Shown here piece after piece: positions 11,340-25,300 of a DNA stretch of 64,000 nt. The notes under the pieces are model-generated. The model had not been told where the DNA came from, made no database searches, and saw only the letters and a list, made by a program, of their open reading frames with translations. Where the stretch lies: positions 1,960,155 through 2,024,154 of the forward strand of contig NC_082596.1 of assembly GCF_030936135.1 (NCBI RefSeq). Direction: 5' to 3'. The position numbers and the translations under genes were made by a program. Position 1 is the stretch's first letter; every line of letters starts with the position of its first letter. The DNA comes from Gavia stellata. Its lineage: Eukaryota; Chordata; Aves; Gaviiformes; Gaviidae.

Positions 11340-13166
11340 TTTTTGAATCAGTGCTTTTTAATCCATAAAAGGTGAGAGTCCATGTACAAATTAAAAAACA
11401 AAACAAAAATGTTAGGGAAATTACCCAACTCGCACAAAACACAACCCCTCCACCAACGCAGGAGTTGGGTGGTGCGGGTAGAAACGCGACGCGCAGGCTT
11501 GCCGCTTGTGCACGCTTCTAAATAAATACATCTCCAGCTCGGAGACATCTGACGTTTAGGATTGGGGGGGAAGATGCTGCCGGGATGCTTTAACGGCAAG
11601 GTGGCCTTTTCTATGAACCTACCCCCTTCCTTCCCACACCCGCGCCAAGCAGCTGGCAAGATTACGTAGAAAAGCTGACTGCACCAGATGGCCTCGTGGT
11701 GGCAGCCGGATCCGTAATCTGGTCTGATGATGTCTCGGTCTATGGAGAGGCCTCTCGGTCAATAATGCAGAGCTAGAAGCCCTCCTTTAGTTCTCCTTAA
11801 ATAAAACTGGGGCCAAAAGCTTGGCACATGGGCATTGAGCCACGTAGAAGAAGTCACAGTACAACCCCAGGGGGATGCTCTCGTGACGATATCCTGCTGC
11901 CAGTGCGCGTTCACTTCATTAAACTACCGCTACAAATTTGTCACGACTTAAAAAGTACAAAAATACAATTGCATCTCTGAAGGGTATTTTATACCTACCA
12001 AGATCATCCAAGCACTGAAGACCAGACAGCTCTTTAGCCTTCAGAAAAATAATGCACAAGGCATAAATGGGATTGATAAAATTTTGCCAATATATCTAAG
12101 CGCATATTCGGAGTCTCCCAGCTTTTCCAGTACAATTACCAAGATGTATGTATCCATCAGCCCAGCTCTGGTACAAATGCTGACAGTACAGTGTTAGGGT
12201 ATTAGCAACGTGTGCAAGATCCAATACTAGCACAAATTTAGTAGTTTAATAATCTGGAGGAGCTATCTTCCCGGAATTTTAATCTCATACCAAGAAAAAA
12301 ACCCAAGGCTCTTAGCTATTAATCTACTCACATATTTAGGGCAATCCACCTCTACTGATTAAAAAAAGTGAGACAACAAATGCATGTCAAGTCTTTCCCT
12401 TTTCTTCCAAAGAAGGCGGCTGTGCAGCTGGGCTGTATTTGCTGGGCCAACCTAGGTGTCCATTAAAAAAAAAAATACAAAAAGCACTAAAACAAAATGG
12501 TCAAACCCATCCTAACTTCAACCCATTTCACTGGGACATCCCTAACTGGTACCGCGGCAGAGATGCACAGCCCAATGCTGCCTGGGCAGGTCTGTGCCAG
12601 AGCCCATGATGGGATCACCACGAGTCACTGATGCCCACACTGTCTCCCGAAAAAGGGGAGTTGAAGGCGACCTCCAGCTGGAGCTGCTGAACAATTCTGC
12701 TCCGCTGGCAGCTCTTGGCGAGCGGCAGCAGCGGTGCCGTCTTCTACCTTGCAGAGAAAGCCTAGGAGACACTAAAGAAGGTTTCAGCTTTTGCTTTAAT
12801 GGCTGGGGCTTGGTTTGGCTGCTCCTCGCACTGAGCAGAAGATACAAACCAGTCCCTGCTTTATACCAAAGCACAGCTCCCCCCGACCCCTTAAGAGCAA
12901 AAAAAAAAATCTAAAAATTAAGAATAAATCAATGTTTCCCCATATTGTTTAGCTGAGGATCATTTAACGCAGGAGCTGGGAGATGGAGGAGTCCGGTGCT
13001 GTGCATCGCCTCTTTGGAGAGGATCCGACCAGCGGCATGTCCCCGGGGAGGGGGGGTCCTTGCAGCACTGACACCAGCGCAGGCCGGACAGGCCACTGGT
13101 GCTTGCGAGGGTTGACGGGCTGCCAGCCCCAGAGCTCGCAGGACACGACCTAGCCAGGTGGCCGCT
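11340..13166 (-). other. probable 3' UTR of RHPN1
   Basis: This follows the RHPN1 stop codon and is lower in GC than the flanks, with no open frame of interest. No AATAAA was found on the minus strand close to the stop. An ATTAAA-type hexamer on the minus strand near 11353-11360 could end a 3' UTR of about 1.8 kb. The true end is not determined. Confidence 0.4.
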
Positions 13167-13361
13167 TCAGTACATGGCCTCGTTGTCTCCCACCGCGGTG
13201 AAGGGGACGCTGTAGGTGCTCTTCTTGCTCCGCTTGCTCTTCTTGCTCCAGACCAGCAGCGTGCTGGCGCTCTTGCTGTTCATCAGGCTCTTTCGGCTGT
13301 TCTCCTTGTTGCTCTTCAGCAGCCCGCTGCCCGAGGACATCACTGCTGCCTTCTTCTCTGC
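13167..13361 (-). CDS. RHPN1: RHPN1 exon 15, C-terminal tail and stop
   Basis: Starts [20 protein letters not shown], continues through [20 protein letters not shown] and ends GDNEAMY before TGA. It is Ser/Lys-rich and probably unstructured. The KSASTL segment resembles the tail of RHPN2 rather than the human RHPN1 tail as I recall it. Acceptor is CCAACAG. Confidence 0.88.
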   Translation of the reverse strand, partial: AEKKAAVMSSGSGLLKSNKENSRKSLMNSKSASTLLVWSKKSKRSKKSTYSVPFTAVGDNEAMY

Positions 13362-16300
13362 CTGTTGGGGAAGGGGAGTGGAGAAGGGTGTGAAGCCAGG
13401 GCAGCACCCAGGCTGCAAATGCAGTGCCTGGCTTCAACCCTGCACCTTCATCCTGGGAACAGGACACTGGGGAACCTCTTTTCCCCATGGAGCCACCTGC
13501 TTCGGTGCCTGGCTTGAGGCTAACAGTGAAAGAGCAAAGCTTTCCATCCCTGGAAATCCTGCTTCACATTCACTAAGCCAGCTGCAAACAAACTTGCCAC
13601 GCTGGAGATGGCACAGAGCCTCGTTTAAGGAGACCACAGCCGCTCTCTCCCCACAAGACCTGCAGTTTCCCACCTAAGGCTTGGGATGTGACTTATGGCT
13701 TGAGATGTGACTTACGGCTTTCGGTCCCTCCGAGCCCTGCAGGGTTATCACGCTGATCTCCACTCCCTCCTCCCCGGTGCTCTTCAGCAGCTGCACCACC
13801 TCGGCGTGCTTGGACCACTTGCAGTCCTTGCCGTTCACCGAGATGATGTAGTCTCCCTCCTTCAGCCCGGCTTCCTGCGGGGGAAGAAAGAAGATGCACG
13901 TGTTTGAGCTCGTGAATGCTACTGCACAAAGTCTGCTTGCTTTCCACCGCACAGGTCCCAATCCTGTGGAGACACGGGCCACAGGGAGGGTTGGGGTCCA
14001 CCCTCCACTGACAGCACAAGGCAGCCGATGCCTTCATCATCCTAAAGATTTTATATCTGCTTTGCAGCCTGCATGTGAAAGTGGGATGCTCTACAGACTA
14101 AGGACCGCTTTTGCAGCTGCTGGCAATGGCCACGCTTGATGTCCTGCATGCTATAAACCCCCAGCCCCATGACTTTTTGGAGCCTTGCAAAAAGTGCATC
14201 CAGCTCTGACTCTTCCATAAAGGTTAAATGCTGCAGGTCTCCAGGAAAAAAAAGTAAATATAAAAAATACTGCCTGCGAGCCTTGATTCTTGAGAAAACA
14301 GAGCAGGCTCAGCAAGGTTCTTTGCATACCCTTCATCCATCAAGGCATTAACAAGGCTCTTGACATGCTTGAAGGAAAGCACGTGCAGCTCGAGGCCGTG
14401 GGGACAGCATCAGAGCTAAGAACAACCCAGCCAGGACATGCCAGACCAGCTGCAATGGAGATTTAGAAACTTATCCACACAGGGACACTCGCATTTTGGT
14501 GTCTATCTGGAGACCAAGCCCACCCCAGCAGTGCAATGAATGTTAGTAGCCCAGGGGACACAACTGTGGTCCAGATATCGACTGTGTATGGTCTTTCAGA
14601 AGACTTTTAGTCTCCCAAAAAGGGTTGTGATTCTGCTGCTAAGGAGAACGTTGTTACAGAGATGCTGGGCTCTGGATGGCAGGGTTGATGCTGAACAGTG
14701 CTGAGGAAGAGGGGAGATCTTTTGGGTGTCCCACCAAGGTGCTCCAGCAAGCTTCTGCTGGAAAACAAGGTTGCCCCCGACACATCAGAAAGCCCATACA
14801 GTGAGTTTTCACTGTGATAACTGGCGTTTCAGACTTTCCATCTTGTTCCATCCACTGTCACATCCCCAAATGGGGGAGAAGGGAGCTGGGTGCTCGCCAA
14901 AGAGAGGCTGCTAGCAGTTAAAAACTGAACTAACCTCCATATTTTTTCCTTAGGTGTCTCCTAAAAATGAAAAAAAAATCTCAATTCTTTCATGACACCC
15001 ATCTGCAAGCCCTAGACTGAGATCCGGAAGGGATGACTCTCCACCTAAGCACACCAATGCTATTACCAACTGAGTGTTAAGACCTAAAACCACCTGGTAC
15101 CCCTCAAAGCAACCCCTAACACCTCACTTCCAGCATCCCCATGGGGACAGCAAGAGCCTGGGGTACTCACGGCAGCGCAGCCCCCCGGGATGACACCAGC
15201 AATTAGGACGGGGGAGTCTCCTCGTAGCGTGAACCCAAAACCGTTCTCTCCTCTCATCAGGTGGACTCTCCGCGCTGGGTACCACTTGTTTTTGGCCGAG
15301 AAAACCGAAAGGGGCCCCTGGGGTAAGGTAGAAACATGGAAAGCACCTTTCGGTGCAAGAACAACTCCCTGGAGGCGTGCAACCTTGCAAAGCACCCACT
15401 GATGGGGAGGAGGCAGAGCAAGAAAGCCTGCCTTTTGCATTTCTTTAAGGATGTCATTTTGAGCCTGCCTGGTGTTTTATCCTGCCTGCACACCCAAAAA
15501 TGCAGATTTATGCCCTATAAAGCTAGAGGTGCTTAAAAGCCCTTGTCAGATGCTGGCTTTAAGAGCAGCAGCAGTCTCATGAGGGCTGGGAAGGACTCTG
15601 GTCCAACCCTCTGCCCAGAGCTTAGGTCTGGACATCCTCCTGGCACTGCCCCGCTCCTGCAAGGCAGGAGGAGGAGGTCTCAGCACAGGCAGCGAGCTGG
15701 CATCAGTTTATAGATATTATAATTCTGGAGCAAATGAAACGGAAAGCTCCGGTGGGCAGAGCTGGCTCTCTAATTCCCCCCTTCAGGAAATTAAACCCAT
15801 CGCCCAAGGAGGGAAGATGGGGGTTGAGGTTTCTTGCCGCTGCCTGGCTCTGGGGGATGCAGGCCGGCTGGGGTGGTCCAGCAGCAGGGTGCAAGATGGC
15901 AAGATGGATCACCTTTTCAGGGTCAGATCCCCCCCAAATCTTTCCTATTTTCCTGTTTTTTTCCTACTTTTCTATTCCCACAGGAGCAGGATATACCTGC
16001 CTGCCCTGGGGCTGTCCAAAAGCAGAGATGCCCAACCTCTCCCTGGGGTGCTACACAGCCCTTGGGGTGCCTGGGGGGATGGAGACAGCGCAGCCAGGTC
16101 CCACAGTACCCCCGAAGCTCAGCCCTGCTCCCCGAGACCCTGTAAGCCTAAAGGGGGTAGGGATAAAGGTCCGATGGGATTTTCCTGATGCCTCCCAGCT
16201 GGCACCATCCTGCTCTGCTCCCCCAAAAAGCTTCCACTAAAGGGTCCCTTCAGTCCTTCTTGGGTAAAGCCCACCCAAAATGCCTGTGCCCACTCCCCCA

Positions 16301-19300
16301 TGCACCAGAGGAGCTTCGTGACCCATTTAGGTCTTGCAGAGGCAGATCTGCGCCCTCCCACCCCTCCTCCTGCATGGGTCACTGCCTGCGAGGCGGCGGC
16401 TCATCCTCCTTGGAAAGCCGCCTGTGAGCGCAGTGGCTGCACTGGGAGAGGGAGAAGAGGCTGCGGGGAGGAAGGAAGCCAGGAAAGCAGAGCATGCATG
16501 GGAGGAGGAGAAGATTTCTGCTCCCTTGGAGCAATCTCCATCCCATAGCCGTACGTACCAGCCTGTGGAAGAGGTCAGTCACCTTCACCTGGGAGAAGTT
16601 GGGGGATTTTATTTCTGGTTTCTGGTGCGTTTTGGCTAGTGGTAGGGAGAGAAAAGCACATACGCCGGGGTCAGGTAGTTGTGGCAGCTGCTGCCTCTAC
16701 ATCGTGCTCCCCGAGAAAGGATAGTGTAACCCATAAGAGTTGGGACCTGCTCAGGCAGCTACCAGACATGCAGCCTGGAGCCCCCACTCCCACCCATGAT
16801 GCTCCACCACTGTGCAGGGAGCTCTGGTCCACAGTGACATGACACAAACACACCATGGAGTTTGTCCACCCCATGTAACCTGCCACAAATCCCCTCTGCA
16901 GCTGCACCCCCAAAAAAACCCCACTTACGGTGAATGTCCGGGGCATCTCCTGTTTCAAAGAAGTCCTCCTCGTGGTCGATTTCCGAGTATTTGCTCAGTG
17001 AGCGTTTGTGGGCGAAGGAGAGGACCTCCTGGAGGATATCCATCTTCCGCAGGATCTTGCACAAGCCGTGAATCCTCATGGCTTCCTCGTGCTTCATGAT
17101 GGCTTTCTTCAGATGAGCTTTGCCTGCAAGGGAGCAGAGAGATGGTAGCCTGAGCGGAACAGAGCAGCCCCGCCGCCGTTCCCTCTCCGCTCGCTCGGCT
17201 GCCCACGGATGACAGCAGCCTCCGCGGCTGTGTCACCCGACGTGACTCAGGGACAGCCCAGTCACGTTCGCAGCCTGCCAGGCGTTCAACGTGCGTTAAA
17301 TGGAGTAGGTCCCAGCCGTCAGCTCGAGCCCCCGATGTAGGGCTGGGAAGGGACCTTGAAGGGTGACCTACTTCACTCCCCCGGCACCGGAGGCAGAGCT
17401 GGCAGATGTTCCCAAAAACTGCCGGCGAAGGAGCCGCCACCACGTTGCGCCGCCCCCAAAGTCCCTCTTAATGCTTAACCTCAATCTCCTCCACAAATTA
17501 ACTTCTCTCCATCGCCTTGCGTCCCCTGGGGGGGGACATGGAGGACAATCGAGCCCCGTTCTCCTGGTGACAGCCTTTTAGCTTCAAGATGATGCAACAC
17601 ATCTCCCTCTCTTTCTAGGCTAAGCAAAGCCTTCTCCTTGCCCTGCAGGTCCTGCCTTCCACCCTCTTCAGTATCAGCCCTTGCTCTGCTCCTCTCAACT
17701 TGCCTTCAATGTGTTTCCACCCTCGTGAAAATGGAGGAGCTGAAAAATGGCCAGAAGAGATGGAATCACGATGACCCACGAATATCGATGCAAACATCCT
17801 TTTTGCAAGAAACTGCAACCAAGATACCCGTAATGCAATGCTAAACTACCAAAAAAAGAGATAGATAGATATATATATACACACACACGTATCATAGAAA
17901 CACGTGTGCCTGTAGCATTTCTAGTTTTAGGACACATGGTGGCAACATAACCCAGGGAGATGGTTGGAGTTTGCTCCAGACTTATGAGGATCACAGGCAG
18001 TGGCCTGAAGACCTCTGCTTTCCCCTACGAGAAGTCTCAATCAAGGAAATATATTGAGGCTGGATGGAAACCTGAGAGGAAGAGACTCTCCGAAATAATT
18101 GTATCAAATGCAATCAATCATATTTTATCAAAGCACCCACAGCCAGCCCCATTCACGGGCAAGAAAAACAAATACGTTTTATTGAATATCATCAACTCCT
18201 GCTATTTTCAAGACGTCACTGGGAATAGAGGTTGAGCATGGAAGTTGTGCAAGCTTTTGGTTCCACTCTATTGAAGATGGTGGAATATACCTTGTCTGAT
18301 AAAACATAATGTTATAAGACTAGGAGACAAGGGAAGGGGGAAAAAAATCCTTTCAGGGAGATGGTTTTAATGCTGCAAGTTTCTTCCCTTCCTGTAAACC
18401 AAAACCAGAGCTGAGGCTGGCGTCTGCATGTTCATTTTTCACCAGCAAATGTTGAACAAAGCCCATTTCCCCCCAAGAAGTGCAGACAGAGCTGGAAGCT
18501 GGGCTGATGCAAATCGGGGAACCAGATGACAGCAGCTGAGGGTGTCTGGGTGATGTTACCATAATGCTCTGGTTTTGGGGTTCATTCATCCCCAGCAGTG
18601 AAATCCGGCTGAGCAGCTGGGATGACTTTGCTGGGGCCAGCGACGTGACAAACTCATTCCTAGTGGGACCTGTCTCCTTTCACACGTGTGCAACGAGGGG
18701 AAAGAGCACCAGGAGGCAGCTCGTGGGGGAGGCAAACAGGAGATGACACCCCAAAACCAGGGCACTGAGTTTGCTCTCGTTGCAGCCTTGTTGGGGAGGG
18801 GCTGCCAAAACACGACTTCAGCTGAATAAGCAATGCTCTGTTTTTCCCCTGAAGCTGAAAATCTGCATGGGAGGAAGCTCTCGTCTCCCAAGCCTTCTGA
18901 CGCAGCTAAAAAAGCCACCCCCTGGCATCTGCTGTGTCTTCTTGACATCAAGCCAAGTCAGCGGCAAGTCCAAGCCAAGGAGCTTCCAGGATCTGTGTGT
19001 CCCTACGGATTTCTCCATGCTGCGTTGGGTGACGTTACCTGGCTCAGGATGCCTCGGTGCCTGAGGTTTTAGTGTCAAACTCGATTGGACAGGTCGCCGT
19101 AAACACCCTGAGTTGGTCCTCAACACTCTAATAGGGAACCGTGATGCTTTTCTGCCTTCCCAGGAGACACTCCTTTCAAAGAAAGCCCCAAAAACGGTGT
19201 CTTTGCATGGAGAGACCCCTCCCAACAGCTCATCACACACCTTCGTGGAGACCATGACTACATGGGTAGGGTTACAATGAGGCTCACTGCCCATGCATCG

Positions 19301-22300
19301 AGGTTTCATCGCAAGAACCGGGGGCTTTGCCCTGATGGATGCGCTTACCCAGCTTCCTCCTCTCCTCGGGGTCCTGCAACAGGACACGGAGTGACGGTCC
19401 CTCTGGCATGGTGACGTGGAACTGGATAAAAGCCTTCTCCTGCTCCGGCAGTTCAGTGTCGGATGCCACTGTGTGAAAAAATTGGGCGGGGATGGGTTTA
19501 GAGAGAAGTCAGGGTGCTGCTCGGCCTCCTGGACCCCCATGGTGGTGGGGACAAGGGGACCAGGAAGCCACATCCATGCTCATGTGGCCCTGGTAACTTC
19601 AGCAGCAGCTTCCTCTCACCCAACCACAGCCTGCAACAACCACCAAGACATCACTGATGGGGAAAGGGATGAGTTATCACATTCAGGGCTGCACCAGGCT
19701 TTGAAGCTAAGCGCAGAATTTGTCCTGTATGCAACACAAGTATCCGGCTCTTTTGCCTCCTTCTCTCCTTTGCTCCAGTCTGGAAACAGGACTGGAAATA
19801 AAGAGCCCTGGGTTTTCCCCACCTGGAGCGCCAGGGAGCCAAGTCAGACAACAACTAAAGCACAAGAGCAGGGCAGGTTAAAGTGTAATTTGGGAGCTGA
19901 GCCCTCCTTGCTGTGCCTGGGACCCCCTGCATGGGCAGAGAGCTTGCAGTGCAACCAAGAGTCCTTCGATGGAGCGGGCTGAGATGGATACAGCTTGCAA
20001 AGGAGCTACAAGCACCATGCTGGGCTCTGCACGCATGATTTTTACACACTTATTTCCATCCAAAGCTGTTCCTAATCCCCTTTGGCTCACGGGGAGCTCA
20101 GGATTGCATCGCAGCCTCCCTCCCTGGGCACAGGGTGTGATTAAAAAGCAACCTAGAGGGTTCCAGGGAGCCCTGTGGACTTGCTGGTCCAAATGGAAGA
20201 TCCCAAAGACTAGTGAGCACCCCAGTATCAGCACCTAGCAGGCTGGGAACCAGCAGCACCAGGGCTGGCTCTCCCAGTGCCAACACTCTCTGTGCCATCA
20301 TCCCCAAGGGATTAAACTGCAGCGTAAGGAGTTTATTGCCAGCCGGTTACAGGAGCAAAAGATTTGTTATTCTGAACAAGGGGGTCAGGGAGAGGCAGCG
20401 AGCAGGCATGTGAGATCTCAACAGCATGTTCTGGATGGAGCAAAAAAAATCCCCAAACACCCAAATTAGGGATCTCCTGCAGATTTGTGTTTCCCTCAGC
20501 ACCTAAGGGAAGGCAAACAGCCTCAAAATTTTAGGGGAAAGGTTTGCCCTGTCCCTTGTACCCCCTGGCCCCATCCCCGTCCTCTGCCACTTCTGTCTTC
20601 AAGCCGTTCCAGCCCCATGACACCCCACCCTCTCCTGTCTCTGCCCCAGCAGTTCTTCTTGCTCAATCCTGCTTCTGCAACGCCCACACGGCACAAGCCT
20701 GGCAGCAAGATTTTGGGCAGGCTCCAGAGCGGGGGAGGATGCTGGGACAGTCTGGCAGCTATCGCCGTCACCAGCACGGCACTGCTTTCAGCAGCCATCC
20801 CTCAAGAAGTGCCCCAGCCTGTCCTCAGCCACCCCACCAAGTGATGGGTCGGCACCACAGGTCACAGTGTGCATCGGCTGCCCGCCCTCGGATCCTCTGC
20901 CCGACCCGAAATCGCTTGCATGGGTGTCGATGATGGCGCAGATGGAGATCACGGGTCGCATCCCACGTCCCCACTCCAACTGTCTCCACGGAGCCACGTG
21001 TACCCTGCTGCCAGCACCCCACCACCCTGCGATGTCCAGGGCAGCCGGCCACAAGGCTGGCAATTAAAAATTCCAGTAGCCCAGACCAGTTTGTCCAGGG
21101 ATATCCCGGGGGTTTTTTGGGGTTTATTTTTATTTTTTGAAGCCCCTGGCTGGCCCGCTGCAAGGTCTGGGTGTCTCAGAGGATGCCCCACTGAGGACAC
21201 TAGCACACGCATGGTCAGCAGGCACTTATTACCCCTATTTACCCACCCAGCCCCAAAGGGGACAGCAGGTGACATCCCTACAGCACCTTTTTGCTCACCT
21301 TCTTAGAAGGACTTTGCAAGCACTGTGCAAACCAGAAACATGGGGCAAATCTGTCCTGTGTATGAATCGCTGAGTCAATAAGCGAGATCAGCAGCTCGGA
21401 GCATCCCCAAAACTTCAGATTTTGTATCCATCCACCCTGTGCATGTCTCCCTTCACCTCTTTTTTTTTTTTTGCAATCCCTCCCAAACACCAGGCTACCA
21501 CATGGAGCCAGCACTTGGCTAAGCAGGCAGCTGCCTCAGAGCTGTAACACTCACCGGGGCAGTCACAGAGAGCAATGGCAGCAAAGTAGTGGGAGAGGGC
21601 TTTGAAATGCTCCGACTTGACGTGGACCATGGTGGTCCAAGAGAAGGGAACGTAATCTTTCACGTGGGCCTGGGTCATCGTCTGGTGCACCAACGAGTAG
21701 ACGTCTTCTACCTGTGGGATGTCAAGAGACAAGCTGCTAAGCCATGGGTTGACATCCATCAGGAGACAGTGACAGCAGGCTGTCCTCTCCTGGGGGGTTC
21801 TGCCGACCACAGAAGGAACCTCTCCAGTGGTGATAGACCCACCAAGTCCTCTCCTCCCCGAGGTGCTCACCCTTGCCGCCTCCTGGGCGAGCTGCAGCCG
21901 GGTGAGGAAGTCATGCTGGGGGCGTAGCAAGGTCATCTTCTCAAAGACACACTCCTGGACCTGGGCAACCATCAGCCGCACCAGCATGTTCAAGGAGGCG
22001 GCGCTCATATCCAGGCTAGGAGCATTGGAGAAGTTTTCCTTCAAGTAGTTAAAGGCACCTGCATGAGGGAGAAGCTCCTGGTAGCCACCGGGCTTGTAAG
22101 CAGGAGGCTCAGACTTTCGGACCACAAAGGTTTCCCCACCAGTGGTGCCGGAGGAGAAGAGCTGCCAACCCAGCTCACACATCAAACACCTCACCATAAC
22201 TGGTCAGTAAAAAGGTCGGGGGTCCCTCCCTTACTATCTAAACCATCCTTGCGCCCACAGCTTTCTTCTCCAAAGCCCTGAGTGATCACAGTCCCAGGGT

Positions 22301-25300
22301 CCCATTTTTTCCCAGCTACTCACAGATGGATCAGCATTTCTCCTCTCCCCAGCTGGGACATCCCTACTGCCGTGCAGCAAAAGAGCGCCCTTTGCGTAGC
22401 TGTTGGGTCATCCCAGCTCCTCTTCATAACCCACAGAAGCACCGTGGTGCCAACTCACGTTTGGTTCATGGTCCATTGGAAATGCCCTGTCCCCTTCCTT
22501 GTTTGCACAACTGCTCCCTCCCCTTCTTGCACTCATGAGGATTATTCCCATCCCATGGAAAATGCCGCCTGCATGCCCATGGGGAGCCAAGGAAGCAGCG
22601 AACCCACGTACCGGCCGCTTTCTGAAAGGCATCGATGGCCTGGTTGAGCCCTGGCAGGGATGCACGGTCCTGCCGCGCTCCGATCTGGGTGTGCAGGGCT
22701 CCGATGTTGAAAAGCACGCTGCCCTTCTCGAAGGCCAGCGCTCGCTGGTGGGACGGGACCCCTGTCAGGGAGTCGTACCTGGGGAAGGGAAGAGTCAACA
22801 GCTGCCCATCCCCGGGTCCTTGCCCATGGATGCAGGAGGAGCCTAGAGGGCTTTCAATGCTCTGCGTGGGCTCATAGCCACTGCTGCTATCATGGCTCAT
22901 CCCTGTGGGGTGCACACTTCCCCCTGCCCCTCCTAAACAACCCACCCAGGGCAACATCAAGCCCAGAGCAAGGGGAAAACCCAGCTCTCCGCATCCACCA
23001 GCCCCGGCTTTGCTGCTGAGGCAGCAGACCCATCGTGGAGGCTTGGCCCCGGCTCCTTCCCCACTCGCGATGCTCCGGGTGGGATGGGGAAAGCTGCACC
23101 AACCAGTGGAAGAAGACACCCAGGCTTTTGGTGGGAGGGAAGAAACGGCTGTCGAGGAAGTAGAGCTGGTTGTAATACTCCATCAAGAGCTCGAGCCCGG
23201 CTTCGTTACGGCTTGGGGTGCGCATTGCCTGTGGGGATGGGAGAGGAGACACGTGGGTGGGAAGAGAGGGGGGCATCAGGAAGGAAATGTCGGATATATG
23301 GAGCTGCACACGCTGACCAGCCCAGGGGAAGAAACTCCACCTGAGTTATTAGATCAATAGGATCAGATCAATACGATCAATAGGATTAGATCAATAGCGG
23401 ACAAGAGGCTGTGCAGCAGCGGGAGGCAGACCCCCGGCACAGGTTCAGCCACGGGAAAGGTCAGGGAGGCACCAATTTGGTGCTGGAGCACCCAAATCCG
23501 GAGCCAGCAGCCTGGGAGCTGTGCTGATGGCAACACTTGCCTAAACCAAGCTGGGATTAATGGTTTTTTTAAGAGAGAAACTCTCAGCAAAGTCTGCTGA
23601 GATAAATGCTAGGGAAGAAATAGGATTTTTTTCTCTTAATAAAAAAAGCCCTTGAGCTTTTGACCTGACACAGGGAGGAGGGTCAGAGTTCTCCTAACGC
23701 CTCGTTTTAAGCATGGGGCTTTTCCCAGCTTCTGGCTTTGCAGGGCTCCCCTCGAACAGCCTGAAAAGCAGGATCAGGCCCTTCACAAGGGCTTGAGCGA
23801 GGCTCTCACTTTCCGCTCTCCCAGATCAAAGCTTCATGGCAAGGCAAAACTTGAAGTTACTTATGAAAGCTGTTTCATAGGAGAGGAGAAAATTCACCTT
23901 TATGGGATTGCTTTAATTTCTTCTTCTCCAAGCACTAGCTGGAGAGAGAGCAGTCGTTTTAGCCTTGCCGGGGGTGAACTAATATTCATAAACCAGTAAT
24001 GGATTGCAGCATAACTTTTATTGCTGTTCAGTTCTAGGTTAGCAGGGCGTTAAAGGACAGGGAAAGAAAACAATTGCTGAATGGTCTGTAATATTTAGTA
24101 TCCTATGAACCGAAGCCAGCGTGCTCTAGCGTGGGAATCCTGCACCCTGAGACACAAGAATAAGGGTGCAGTTTGGAGGGAGGATGAGGGGACCCCAGAA
24201 CAAAACGCAGCATCTCCAACAAGCGATTCTGGACAAGTCAAAGCAAGACTTTGCAACTCAAGGGACACTGACCTGCCGTAGCTCCATGAACTCTTTGATT
24301 TCCTTTTCAAACAAGATGCCCTCCTCTCCATAGTGTTCACTGATGAGATCCTGGATGGAGAAACAAGAGAAAAGAAAACCCTGAGTCACCCTTCAAAACA
24401 GATTTTCATGATTTAAAGGGTGACTGTGGGCAATCCTGTATAAGCAACTTGCCAGCACTCCCCTCAAGGAAACCTGCAGCAGGGAAAACCATCTCCTCCC
24501 CTGCCCAGCTCTTGCTCTCCAGCATCTCCAGTCCCACATCTCCCACTTTGCCATGATTTAAGTCCCGCTCCTCCCCATAAATCTATTTTTTTGCAGCTGT
24601 TCCAAAACAGAAAATGTTTTGCAGCTGCTGCAGCATCTCCTCTACAGCGCCCAATTGTACCCAAAGTGCACGGTCACTCCCCTCCATCGTCTTGCATCAC
24701 ATCGAGTGTCCAAAACCCCGATGCTCACCTTCAGCGGTACCAGCAAATCCAGCTCCTTCGTCTCCTTCAGGCCCAAAGGGATCATGGGGACGCTGATGGA
24801 TTCGCTGGAAGAAGACAGCAACCTATTTGGTGGTTGGTTTAAAAGCCTTGGAGAGACCCTGTGTGTCAGGGACTAAAATGAAGCAGCTCTTTACGGCTCC
24901 TATTAAAGGGTAAAGCAAGAAGAGGACCTGACTCCACACAGCAGAAGGATGCTCTTCCCAACATGATGTTGGGAACAGCAGGGCGAGAGGAGCGGTGCAT
25001 GGAAAATAACGTGAATCCATCGCCCTTATTCCTCCAGCTTCTGGTTTTCTCTCCATAACAAGTACAATAGCAACAAAACAGACTCCAGTAATGAAGCTGC
25101 TTTAATTACCAGCCTTTGGGAACCGGGTATGATGCAAGCACAGGTCACGGATTCACCCACTCCTACATGTTAATCTGGGCTTCGGCACTGATAAGGACTT
25201 GCTGGGGCTGCAGCGCTGGGCCTGATATTGAAATTTTCTCCCTCTATTAAAAGCAGTTGTCTAATAATAGCTCTTATCACAGAGCCCATTCGATATTGTA

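Larger units (their letters stand above)
13362..24728 (-). other. RHPN1 introns 4-14
   Basis: The larger introns here are 13875-15170, 15318-16558, 17124-19348, 19469-21554 and 23229-24272. Apart from the features listed separately (degraded CR1 pieces, a GATA/TA/CA run), they contain no recognisable gene or RNA. A 19480-20900 stretch is ordinary mixed sequence. Confidence 0.55.

Noticed and set aside
16559-16588. A 30-nt exon from the stronger AG before [10 protein letters not shown] in RHPN1
   Set aside because: It breaks the phase from exon 11. Extending to the AG at 16636 restores the phase and the PKTHQKPE linker.
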